Positions 1 to 6,710 of a stretch of DNA of 9,122 bases are shown here, piece by piece. The stretch is from contig JAQGJI010000092.1 of NCBI GenBank assembly GCA_028290685.1, positions 1-9,122 on the forward strand, written 5' to 3'. The position numbers and the translations under genes were made by a program. This DNA is from Devosia sp. GTDB lineage: Bacteria; Pseudomonadota; Alphaproteobacteria; Rhizobiales; Devosiaceae. How positions within the stretch are numbered: position 1 is the stretch's first letter; every line of letters starts with the position of its first letter. Below the pieces are notes generated by a model, which had not been told where the DNA came from, made no database searches, and saw only the letters and a program-made list of their open reading frames with translations.

Positions 1-764
1 TCGTGAAGGGAATGGATCCCACCATTCCCTATGAGACCTATGTATCGCCTGAGGGTCCACTAGCCGATATCGCGGACGTGAACCAAAACTATCTGTCGTT
101 GCTGGTGGACCATGCTCGGAGCCGCAACAAGCGCGCAGTCATTGGCTGCACACGCAGCATCGGCAGAGTTGCGGGCATTCGTCGGGCTTTGGGTGGTACC
201 CACATTTTTCTTCATCGCCCGCTGTTATCGCAGTGGCTTTCCTATGTGGAGCAGCACGATAAAGGCGAATCCTACTTTCTGGATTCGATCGGGCGGATCG
301 TCGTCCAATCGTCCGGACACAACCCCTTCATGGCGGCGCTGAAGGATCGCCACTGGATCGGCCGCGACGCGGAAGGCAACTTCATGGGCTTCAGAGATCC
401 TCGTGAGGCGGAAACCGTCTTCCTGCTCATTCACCTTTACTTTTATGCCTTTTCCAAGCTGTCGGCCAATTTCTCGATCTCGACGCGCCGCCTTGGTCGA
501 GGCGGGCTCTACAACTTATTCTGCTCGTCATATCTAAGCTTTAAATCAAGAAACCGGATCGAGCTGTCCGACTTTCGCGATCGCATTCACAATGGGTACT
601 GGGACGCTGGCGTGGACATAAAGAATTCTCTGGACTTACTAGGACATCATTTGCCACCCGAGGCCGACCACGGGTTCGTGGGCCACCTGATCGCCGAGTA
701 CGATAGTGATTTAGATACTTTCCGCAGCGCTATCAGCACCGGGAAGGAGAGGGGCATCGCATGA
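1..764 (+). CDS. sulfotransferase-like protein, 5' end outside window
   Basis: The frame is open to the left edge, so the true start and the N-terminal region, where a PAPS-binding loop would lie, are missing. About 253 residues are visible. The segment around residues 44-80 (VIGCTRSIGRVAGIRRALGG, then HIFLHRPLLSQWLSYVEQ) resembles the 'R-S-x-G ... hxxRxPxxQWxSY' region of sulfotransferase-like proteins found in polysaccharide clusters. That assignment is from memory of the family and is not certain. The rest is a mixed alpha/beta soluble protein without membrane segments. Its stop codon overlaps the ATG of the next gene by 4 nt (ATGA), implying translational coupling and shared function with the glycosyltransferase genes. 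It could be a carbohydrate sulfotransferase decorating a surface glycan. An alternative is an uncharacterised P-loop protein that has lost sulfotransferase activity. Confidence 0.6.
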   Translation, partial: VKGMDPTIPYETYVSPEGPLADIADVNQNYLSLLVDHARSRNKRAVIGCTRSIGRVAGIRRALGGTHIFLHRPLLSQWLSYVEQHDKGESYFLDSIGRIVVQSSGHNPFMAALKDRHWIGRDAEGNFMGFRDPREAETVFLLIHLYFYAFSKLSANFSISTRRLGRGGLYNLFCSSYLSFKSRNRIELSDFRDRIHNGYWDAGVDIKNSLDLLGHHLPPEADHGFVGHLIAEYDSDLDTFRSAISTGKERGIA

Positions 765-3064
765 GACTGATACCTACGCGTCTGCGCCTCAAGCTCGGTC
801 TGCTCTGCCGGCTGCCGCGCGAAGCCTACTACACGCTCTCGGGCTGGCGGTTCAAGGATCTCAAGGATCATATCGAAGGCGGTGTGGCACAGGACCATGA
901 CGTCGCGCTCACCATGCACGCGCTGGAAACGGTGCGGCTTGCGGGTATCGATGCCCGCCCGTTTTCCCAAACCAAGGTTGCTTTGGTGACCTGCCTGCCG
1001 CCTGACGAAAGTGGCATCGCTAACTTCTCGTTCGAGCATCTCGCACAGTTCGACGAGCCGATTGCCGTGTTCTCGCAAGTGCGTGACGTAGAGCGCCATT
1101 TCTACAACTCGGCTTTCTTGTCGCGGAGTTCGAAGGGCAACGTATCGCTGTATCCAATGAGCAGCCTCTTGGGCATGCATGCTTTGCTCGATTTCGAGAA
1201 GATCGTCTTTGTGATTGGCAACTCGAACCACAATATTGAGGCATTTCGACACATCGAAAAGCTTGCTGCTCTGGGGGTGTCCGACCGGATCGTTTGTTAT
1301 CTGCATGATCCATGCTGCCTCAACGTCGCCCAGACAAGCAAAAGGCTGTCTGATGGCGAATTTGCTAGCTATATCGGCCGCATTTATGCCGACAAGAGTA
1401 CCCCCACCGCATTTCGAGACAGATGGCACCTGCATGACAGTCTGGTCGCCAAGGGCATTTACGGCATCCGGGCGCTCTACGAAGCTGGTGCGCAGGCCTT
1501 CATCGTCAATTCCAAGTTTGCCAAGCGACTCATCGAGGCTGACCTGACGACAGCGCAGCGCGAACGAGCAAAGATCGACGTGCTCTTCCACCCTGTATTG
1601 ACCCTCAAGCAGGATGTGGCCGGTATCGTGCCGGAAGCCCGAACGGTGGGAACATTCGGTGCAGCGGCCTGGGCCAAGGGGACCGATGTGGTGCTCGAAG
1701 CGGTTGAAAAGCTTAATGCGCGCGGACGCCCCACAAACCTGATCATTGCCGGCTACGATGCCAAGCGGTTTGTCGAAAACATCTACGGCCGCAATGTTCC
1801 AGGTTGGCTGAGTTGTGAAGAACCCGCTACCGAACTGGGGCTGCAGCTACAGATGGCCCGCTGCGATCTTGCGATCCAGCTGCGGCGTACAAGCCTAGGG
1901 GAAAGCAGCGGCGTGGTTCCAACGTTGATCGGATTGGAAAAGACAACGATCGTTTCGCCCATCGGGGCATTTTCAGAGTATGGTGACGCAGTCCACTACG
2001 TTCGCGGTTATGACTCTGAAGATTTGGCGAAGGCCATCGAGACTATCGAAGGGACGACCTCTCCCGCGATGAAAAAATACAATAATTCTCATACGATCGC
2101 CAAGTTCAACAAGAAGCTGTTGGGTTTTCTCGGCATCAGTTCGAAAATTGCGAACAAAAAGATTGCTGTCTACGGGGCATGTCACTCCGAGGCGCTCCGG
2201 CACTATATTGATGAGCGATTTGATCAGAAAGAAGCTGCCGTTGTTGGTATGAGGCCTTATTACGATCTGGGCGACAAGGAGATCAGCAAGTTTAAGAAGA
2301 ACCTTGCCCCAGGCCTGGACTGGTTCATCTACCAACCCATTTCCGAAAACGCTCGTGGTCTGGACTACGCTACGGCGTCGATCCTGCCGCATTTGGGAGA
2401 GAACACCCGGACCATCCGATTTTCCTACCCGCATTTTGAACTTTACAATCCCTTCTCGGTCTCGCGCGTAGACGGGTTGCCGCCGAGCGAAGAACGCTAT
2501 ATCGACTACGCCGTAGGCGCCCTAGTCATGCAGGGTTTTAAGGGCGAGGATATCATCCGGCGATATCACAGCGCGGCGGTTATCGAGCCGTTCGCGGATA
2601 GATTGCTCGATTGGGCGATCTCAAGCCTTAAGGAACGTGAAGATCGGACGCTGCCAGGAGACCAGGCGCCGGAGATAAAGTGCTCGGAGTACATCAAACA
2701 GCATTTCCGCGAAACGCGGCTCTTTGCCTGCATGAATCACCCGACCAATGCGCTGCTTCTGCCCATGTTCGAGGATATCGTCTCGCATATGGATATCGGA
2801 ACGGGTGGCAATACCGATTTCGACAATGAATTGCTGGCCGACACCCTGATCCCGATCCCCGACTATGTGCGGAAAGCCTTCGATCTGCAGTTTCCAGTCG
2901 AAAATATCTTCAAGCTGAGGGGGCAGACGCTCTCCCTGGCGGAATATGTGCGCCTGTACGAGATCTATTTTGCGGGTGCCGATGTGACAAGCATCAGGGC
3001 GGCCATCGAACAACTGGCGATGTCCCGGCCTTGGTTCGAGGCGCTGCTCAAGCCGAACGAGTGA
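761..3064 (+). CDS. GT4-type glycosyltransferase fused to WcbI-like domain
   Basis: A 767-residue two-domain protein. Residues about 72-455 form a GT-B glycosyltransferase. The N-terminal motif VALVTCLPPDESGIANFS (73-90) is typical of GT4 proteins in polysaccharide clusters; a second Rossmann half starts near 296 (VGTFGAAAWAKGTDVVLEAV), and the nucleotide-sugar loop is around 374-405 (RRTSLGESSGVVPTLIGLEK). The usual E-x7-E spacing is not evident there, so the donor site may be atypical. Residues about 467-760 look like a WcbI-type polysaccharide biosynthesis domain (putative acetyltransferase family): IAVYGACHSEALRHYID at 468-484, DWFIYQPISEN at 520-530, SYPHFELYNPF at 555-565 and FACMNHPTNALLLPM at 655-669. 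The start is supported by a purine-rich GGAGAGGGG stretch upstream and by the ATGA overlap with the preceding gene. No signal peptide or membrane helix is seen, so it is probably cytoplasmic. Likely role: sugar transfer plus modification during capsule, EPS or O-antigen assembly. Confidence 0.85.
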   Translation: MRLIPTRLRLKLGLLCRLPREAYYTLSGWRFKDLKDHIEGGVAQDHDVALTMHALETVRLAGIDARPFSQTKVALVTCLPPDESGIANFSFEHLAQFDEPIAVFSQVRDVERHFYNSAFLSRSSKGNVSLYPMSSLLGMHALLDFEKIVFVIGNSNHNIEAFRHIEKLAALGVSDRIVCYLHDPCCLNVAQTSKRLSDGEFASYIGRIYADKSTPTAFRDRWHLHDSLVAKGIYGIRALYEAGAQAFIVNSKFAKRLIEADLTTAQRERAKIDVLFHPVLTLKQDVAGIVPEARTVGTFGAAAWAKGTDVVLEAVEKLNARGRPTNLIIAGYDAKRFVENIYGRNVPGWLSCEEPATELGLQLQMARCDLAIQLRRTSLGESSGVVPTLIGLEKTTIVSPIGAFSEYGDAVHYVRGYDSEDLAKAIETIEGTTSPAMKKYNNSHTIAKFNKKLLGFLGISSKIANKKIAVYGACHSEALRHYIDERFDQKEAAVVGMRPYYDLGDKEISKFKKNLAPGLDWFIYQPISENARGLDYATASILPHLGENTRTIRFSYPHFELYNPFSVSRVDGLPPSEERYIDYAVGALVMQGFKGEDIIRRYHSAAVIEPFADRLLDWAISSLKEREDRTLPGDQAPEIKCSEYIKQHFRETRLFACMNHPTNALLLPMFEDIVSHMDIGTGGNTDFDNELLADTLIPIPDYVRKAFDLQFPVENIFKLRGQTLSLAEYVRLYEIYFAGADVTSIRAAIEQLAMSRPWFEALLKPNE

Positions 3065-3077
3065 GCGCCTGATAGCC

Positions 3078-4205
3078 ATGAAAGCAGCTGGAGCGTCTGA
3101 AGGGGCGGCGGACACCGCCATCTACCACGACTACTTTGCCATCAGGGGCGGGGGCGAGCGTCTCGTGCTCGATCTGGCCAATGGCCTAGATGCCGACCTA
3201 ATCTTTGGCTTCCGCGGACCGGAGAGCTATGGCCTGGGCGAATTTCCGGCCAAGCACCGCGAGCTTGCTGTTGCCCGGCTGGGTGCTATTAAGGGCATGA
3301 TGCCACTGGCGCTCTACCAGCGGTTCAGGTTGGAGCGTGAGCGCGCAAACAACTATCCTGTCCGCATTTTCAGCGGCGTCGCAGCGCCCTTTGCGGCGCC
3401 CGAGCCATCCGATCGCGGATTAAACGTGTTCTACTGCCATACCCCCCCGCGCTTTCTCTATGACCAGAAGGCGTTTCTGTCCCGTCGTAGCGGTCCGATC
3501 CGGCGCATTGGCATGGCAACGATCGGACCATGGTTCCAAAGCGCTTATGAGCGTGCGGTTGGGCGGATGGATGTGATCGTCGCCAACTCCGAAAATATCC
3601 GTCGTCGCGTCAAGACTTATCTGGGTCATGATAGCATGGTGGTCTATCCACCTGTCGATACGGCCAACTTTCGCTGGGCGCCAGCGCAGGGCTACTATCT
3701 ATCAACCGCCCGCCTGACCCCGCTCAAGCGTATCGGTCTCATTGTCGAGGCCTTCCGGGGCATGCCGGACAAACAATTGGTCATCGCATCGGGCGGAGAT
3801 CAGCAAAACGAACTGCGGGCGCTTGCAGGCAACGCTCCCAATATCCGCTTCACGGGCTGGACCACCGACGCGCAATTGCGCGATCTTGTCGCCGGTTGTA
3901 TCGCCACGATCTATATCCCAATCGAGGAAGATTTCGGCATGTCCCCAGTCGAGTCCATGGCGGCCGGCAAGCCGGTCATCGGTGTGGCGGAAGGTGGCCT
4001 GCTTGAAACGATAGTTCCCGATGAAACCGGGCTGCTTGTGCCGGCTGACCCGTCGTCTGGTGATATCATCGCGGCTGTCCAAACGCTATCGCCGCAAGTG
4101 GCGCTTGGAATGCGGTATGCGTGCGAGGCGCGTGCGCAGGTTTTCAGCCGCGAGAAGTTCATGGAACGCATGGCGGACGTGATCGCACGGTACCGCCGCG
4201 GCTGA
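3078..4205 (+). CDS. GT4 family glycosyltransferase
   Basis: 375 residues, full length for a GT4 retaining glycosyltransferase. The N-terminal glycine-rich acceptor-side loop is RGGGERLVLDLANGL (23-37). HTPPRFLYD (121-129) and IVANSENIRRRVKTYLG (167-183) are followed by VVYPPVDT (188-195), all typical of the mannosyltransferase/WbaZ-like branch. The C-terminal nucleotide-sugar domain begins at YYLSTARLTPLKRIGLIVEAF (206-226; the K/R pair contacts the diphosphate in the family). It contains the canonical E-x7-E motif with E284 and E292 in EEDFGMSPVESMAAGKPVIG. The gene starts 13 nt after the stop of the GT4-WcbI gene with only a weak Shine-Dalgarno, so it is probably read by coupling within the same operon. 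It is the last intact gene of the polysaccharide module. Donor and acceptor sugars cannot be read from sequence; mannose is a guess from the subfamily. Confidence 0.9.
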   Translation: MKAAGASEGAADTAIYHDYFAIRGGGERLVLDLANGLDADLIFGFRGPESYGLGEFPAKHRELAVARLGAIKGMMPLALYQRFRLERERANNYPVRIFSGVAAPFAAPEPSDRGLNVFYCHTPPRFLYDQKAFLSRRSGPIRRIGMATIGPWFQSAYERAVGRMDVIVANSENIRRRVKTYLGHDSMVVYPPVDTANFRWAPAQGYYLSTARLTPLKRIGLIVEAFRGMPDKQLVIASGGDQQNELRALAGNAPNIRFTGWTTDAQLRDLVAGCIATIYIPIEEDFGMSPVESMAAGKPVIGVAEGGLLETIVPDETGLLVPADPSSGDIIAAVQTLSPQVALGMRYACEARAQVFSREKFMERMADVIARYRRG

Positions 4206-4235
4206 CTACAGTTGTGTGCTGGAAATTATATCGAC

Positions 4236-4640
4236 CTAGTTCGAGGTCTTTTCGAATAGGGTTTGAACCAGAGCAATAGTGCCGCGGTCGTAGTTGTTCT
4301 ATGAATGCGGCGTGCCCTTCGGCGTGGCAGTTTTGTGGGCGAAGCCGAGTTGTCGGTCCAAGGCTGCAAAATTGTCGGTGAGATGCTCAAATCTGAGCAT
4401 CGTTTCCATGTAAGTTGAGATCGGCTCGCCGGGCGACAGACAGATCAAGTAGCGCTGCGTATGCTGCTGCTTAATCAGGCCGATGAAGTCATGCTTGCTG
4501 AAATTGGTGCTGATCTCTTCAGCGACCCGGTGTGGTGCAAAGACGGGACCATCAGTCGATCATATGGATCGCGGGGGATGGCTAACTTGTTGAGCCCGTT
4601 GGAATTCTCGTGCGGGAGCGGGTTGCTTAGGCGGCTAACG
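4236..4640 (-). pseudogene. decayed sulfotransferase-family gene
   Basis: This - strand remnant is readable only by joining frames. In the upstream part (about 4640 to 4550) one frame gives HENSNGLNKLAIPRDPYDRL. It carries the 'kfaivRnPydRl' signature of the Sulfotransfer_2-type family. The reading then passes, by a frameshift somewhere in about 4510-4550, into the frame 4559-4302. There the readable segments include EEISTNFSKHDFIGLIKQQH, then MLRFEHLTDNFAALDRQLGF and TPKGTPHS, like the family's 'iRfEhLeeDf..lc..lGi' C-terminal block. An in-frame TAG at 4299-4301 interrupts just before NNYDRGTIALVQTLFEK, which matches the usual 'yyd.et.alV..lf..D' tail. The frame closes at TAG 4236-4238. No proper start or full N-terminus exists; the remnant abuts the terminator at 4679. 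It shows that another sulfotransferase gene once stood here, opposed to the polysaccharide operon. Family assignment is by eye. Confidence 0.6.
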
Positions 4641-4678
4641 TGAATGTAGGGGTCCGATTGTTGCGCGCCCGGGGAACC

Positions 4679-4720
4679 AAAAAACCCCAGTTAAGCCAAA
4701 GCTTAGCTGGGGTTTTCCTT
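4679..4720 (-). terminator. bidirectional intrinsic terminator
   Basis: Arms AAAACCCCAG (4681-4690) and CTGGGGTTTT (4707-4716) pair perfectly. The stem continues inward through a T-G wobble and TAAGC/GCTTA around a CAAA loop. On the - strand the hairpin ends in six T residues (complement of 4679-4684), so it should end hyi transcription about 100 nt after its stop. On the + strand it is followed by TTTTCCTTTT and could stop the glycosyltransferase operon, though 470 nt beyond its last gene. Confidence 0.85.
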
Positions 4721-4819
4721 TTGCGATCCGTTTTGGCATTCAGCCAATCCGTCACCGTGTTGTCGCCCGGTGGAAAGGCTGCTCGCCGCAGTGGCTGGCG
4801 CCTGGGCCCGCCATGGGCC

Positions 4820-5602
4820 TCAGGACCGCATTGACAACCATGCCAGGCTGCCAGGGCCGGGCGCGGATGGCACGTATTCGCAGCCGATCCAGCCCTCATA
4901 TCCCCGCTCCTGCAATGCACGGAAAATGAAGTCGTAGTTGATCTCGCCCGTTCCAGGTTCGTGGCGGCCCGGATTGTCGGCAATCTGGACATGATTGATA
5001 ACAGCTGCCAGCTCGTCGAAGCCGCGGATGAGGTCGCCCTGCACGATCTGCATATGATAGAAGTCATACTGCAAGTAGAGATTGGGGTGATCCACCCGCT
5101 CGCGGATGCGCTTGAACTGTTCAGTGGTCGACAGGAACACCCCTGGCATGTCGAGTGGATTGATCGGCTCGATCTGCAGCTTGACGCCGGCATCGGCCAG
5201 CAGCGGAGCCGCATGACGCAGGTTGCGCACCATGACGTCCTCGATCTCGGCATCGCTGGCACCGGGCGTGCGTAGACCGGCCACACAATTGACCTGGGTC
5301 ACGCCAAGAGCCACGGCATACTCGATCGTCTTGTCGATCGAGGCACAAAACTCGTCCTCGCGGCCCACCACACATGCAAGCCCACGATCACCGCCGGAAA
5401 AATCACCCATGGGGCAGTTGAACTGCACGAAGGTAAGCCCCAGCTCCTCGACACGGTCCCGCACGGCCTCCTTGGGAAATTCAAAGGGGCTCCTGCACTC
5501 GAACGCGTCGAACCCGTCTGCCTTGGCTGCGGCCATGGCTTCAAGCAGCGAAAGCCTGCCATACATTGTGGTGAGATTAGCGTCGAAGCGCAGCAAGATC
5601 AT
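4820..5602 (-). CDS. hyi: hydroxypyruvate isomerase-like TIM-barrel protein (Hyi family)
   Basis: 260 residues from the ATG at 5602, close to E. coli Hyi (258). It belongs to the AP-endonuclease-2-type xylose isomerase-like barrel family; Hyi interconverts hydroxypyruvate and tartronate semialdehyde in glyoxylate/glycerate metabolism. Matches to Hyi run end to end: LLRFDANLTTMYG near the start, RGLACVVGREDEF, LQIEPINPLDMPG, YLQYDFYHMQ, HVQIADNPGRHEPGTGEINYDFIF (read in two pieces: HVQIADNPGR and HEPGTGEINYDFIF) and GWIGCEY. Expected metal or catalytic acids are present (E145, D180, H183, H204, E215, E220 and E242 in this numbering). Upstream in-frame ATG at 5647 lies in the putative operator and would add 15 non-conserved residues, so I reject it. 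The gene lies 81 nt after the LysR gene on the same strand. Related enzymes such as OtnI (2-oxo-tetronate isomerase) or a sugar epimerase are possible, so the exact substrate is open. Confidence 0.85.
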   Translation of the reverse strand: MILLRFDANLTTMYGRLSLLEAMAAAKADGFDAFECRSPFEFPKEAVRDRVEELGLTFVQFNCPMGDFSGGDRGLACVVGREDEFCASIDKTIEYAVALGVTQVNCVAGLRTPGASDAEIEDVMVRNLRHAAPLLADAGVKLQIEPINPLDMPGVFLSTTEQFKRIRERVDHPNLYLQYDFYHMQIVQGDLIRGFDELAAVINHVQIADNPGRHEPGTGEINYDFIFRALQERGYEGWIGCEYVPSAPGPGSLAWLSMRS

Positions 5603-5609
5603 ATCCTCC
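5594..5609 (-). promoter_or_regulatory. hyi ribosome binding site with two possible starts
   Basis: On the - strand TGGAGG (5609-5604 region) stands only 2 nt before ATG (5602-5600), which is too close for normal initiation. The in-frame TTG at 5596-5594 lies 8 nt after GGAGG and would give a protein beginning MLRFDANL, like E. coli MLRFSANL. The annotated ATG is conventional; TTG is a serious alternative. Confidence 0.5.
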
Positions 5610-5643
5610 AGCAATAAAACGTGCTGCAGCCTAAATAAGTCGA

Positions 5644-5671
5644 GCATGCAGTTATCTTACATACTGCATGC
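5644..5671. promoter_or_regulatory. 28-bp perfect dyad, candidate operator upstream of hyi
   Basis: Arms GCATGCAGT (5644-5652) and ACTGCATGC (5663-5671) are exact inverted repeats around a 10-nt AT-rich centre. A second small dyad, GCAGCA-GG-TGCTGC (5670-5683), abuts it and reaches the LysR stop codon. No T-run follows on either strand, so this does not look like an intrinsic terminator. Position in the 81-nt gap directly upstream of hyi suggests a binding site for a dimeric regulator, the adjacent LysR protein or another. Confidence 0.5.
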
Positions 5672-5683
5672 AGCAGGTGCTGC

Positions 5684-6601
5684 CTATGGAGAAGTCGCTT
5701 CCAGCCCAAAGGCCACAAGGCTGTCGGTGAGGAGCGGGCGCATGCTGTTGGCCAGATGCGGATCGAATTCCCGCCGAAGGCCAAGGTAGATGGGGCGATA
5801 GAGTGTCGGAGAGTCGATTTGCCGGACCACAAGGGCAGAGAGCATCTCGCTGTCGCCCACTGCATGGGCTCCCACGATGGTCCCGCCTATCCCATTGCGC
5901 ACAGCTGTCAGCCGGGAGCGGGACCCATCGACCTCCAGCACGACATCGAAATTCAGGCCGTGCTGACGTGCTGTGGCATCGAGAAAGTTGCGCAGCGGAT
6001 TGCCCGGCGCGGGGAGCACCAGCCCTTGGCGCGCCAGGGCCGCAAGCGCCACCGTTTCGCCGTCTGTGGCATCCCCGGACGATACGTAGAAGAGCTTTTC
6101 ACGCGCGATGGGCTCATCCGTCACGCCGGGAGCCCGAGCGAGATAGATGGCAAGGTCTGTCTCGCCGCGCTCGAGTTTTTGGGTGATGTCGCGGGTGCCC
6201 GCTTCCTGGATATGCAGGGTAATCCCGGGCAGTTCGCGCGTGACGCGGTCCAGCAGAAGCGGGATCAAGCCGGCGGCGAGCGATGAAATAATGGCAATGC
6301 TGACCCGCCGGGCAGGCAGGGCGTGCTGTCGTTTGAGCCCCTCCATTGCCTGTTCGGCTTCATTGACGCGAGCGATGATATCTTCGGCGTGCTGGCGCAG
6401 GAGCCTGCCCGCTTCGGTGAGGCGTACCCCGTCGCGGCTGCGGTCAAAGAGCATGTGCCCCGTGAGCCGTTCCAGTTCGGCCACGTGATAGCTCAGCGCC
6501 GGCTGCGCGAGATTGAGCAGGCGCGCCGCAGCGGACATCGAGCCGCAGTCGGCGATGGCCCGAAAGTATCGAATCCGGCGCAAGTCGAGCGATCCACGCA
6601 T
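5684..6601 (-). CDS. LysR-type transcriptional regulator
   Basis: 305 residues, the normal LTTR length. Residues 5-64 form the winged helix-turn-helix (LRRIRYFRAIADCGSMSAAA, then RLLNLAQPALSYHVAELERL, then LFDRSRDGVRLTEAGRLL). Residues about 90-300 are the periplasmic-binding-like effector domain, starting VSIAIISSLAAGLIPLLL. The helix sequence AQPALSYHVAELE and the domain style recall the Nac/CynR-like branch, but I cannot name an orthologue. It is transcribed away from the RraA-like/ModA-like/racemase operon, the classic arrangement of an LTTR controlling its divergent target, and hyi lies just downstream on its own strand. The likely effector is a pathway intermediate. No Shine-Dalgarno precedes the ATG, and a -10-like TATAGT ends 7 nt before it, so the mRNA may be leaderless. 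Confidence 0.93.
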   Translation of the reverse strand: MRGSLDLRRIRYFRAIADCGSMSAAARLLNLAQPALSYHVAELERLTGHMLFDRSRDGVRLTEAGRLLRQHAEDIIARVNEAEQAMEGLKRQHALPARRVSIAIISSLAAGLIPLLLDRVTRELPGITLHIQEAGTRDITQKLERGETDLAIYLARAPGVTDEPIAREKLFYVSSGDATDGETVALAALARQGLVLPAPGNPLRNFLDATARQHGLNFDVVLEVDGSRSRLTAVRNGIGGTIVGAHAVGDSEMLSALVVRQIDSPTLYRPIYLGLRREFDPHLANSMRPLLTDSLVAFGLEATSP

Positions 6602-6608
6602 GGTTTTG

Positions 6609-6626
6609 ACTATACAGGATTTTTAT
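6609..6626. promoter_or_regulatory. LTTR-type site ATA-N9-TAT overlapping lysR -10
   Basis: ATA at 6612-6614 and TAT at 6624-6626 are separated by 9 nt; the same positions satisfy T-N11-A (T6613, A6625), the general LTTR motif. On the - strand TATAGT (6614-6609) fits a -10 box for the regulator gene; no convincing -35 is seen. Overlap of site and -10 would allow autorepression while activating the + operon. A perfect palindrome GAAGCGCTTC follows at 6628-6637. Confidence 0.45.
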
Positions 6627-6696
6627 GGAAGCGCTTCAGTTTTCTCTATGAAGGAGCCCGGTTCGGGGCTGGGTAGAACGGTGGGGAACATCATCT

Positions 6697-6710
6697 GGAG
6701 ACTCCACTTG
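6697..6710 (+). promoter_or_regulatory. ribosome binding site and TTG start of the RraA-like gene
   Basis: GGAGA (6697-6701) begins a Shine-Dalgarno, with GGAG ending 7 nt before TTG 6708-6710. In-frame ATG codons upstream (6648 and earlier) have no such site and lie in the regulator's promoter or gene. This decides the start. Confidence 0.65.

Noticed and set aside
647..1591. A 314-codon open frame on the - strand opposite the GT4-WcbI gene
   Set aside because: Antisense shadow: the + strand frame has clear domain motifs and operon context, and the - strand product has no recognisable motif or ribosome binding site.
4382..4401. Hairpin GATGCTCA-AATC-TGAGCATC
   Set aside because: It has no T-run, lies inside the sulfotransferase remnant and is explained by the coding sequence there; an 8-bp stem in this length may be chance.
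4461..4643. A 60-codon + strand frame after the glycosyltransferase operon
   Set aside because: It overlaps the sulfotransferase remnant on the opposite strand and has no ribosome binding site or family resemblance.
4802..4825. GC-rich imperfect inverted repeat at the hyi 3' end
   Set aside because: The arms need a bulge and no T-run follows; the strong terminator at 4679-4720 explains hyi termination better.
4627..5286. A 219-codon open frame on the - strand overlapping hyi
   Set aside because: It is the hyi sequence read in the wrong frame (Cys/Arg/Ser-rich product) and runs on through the terminator.
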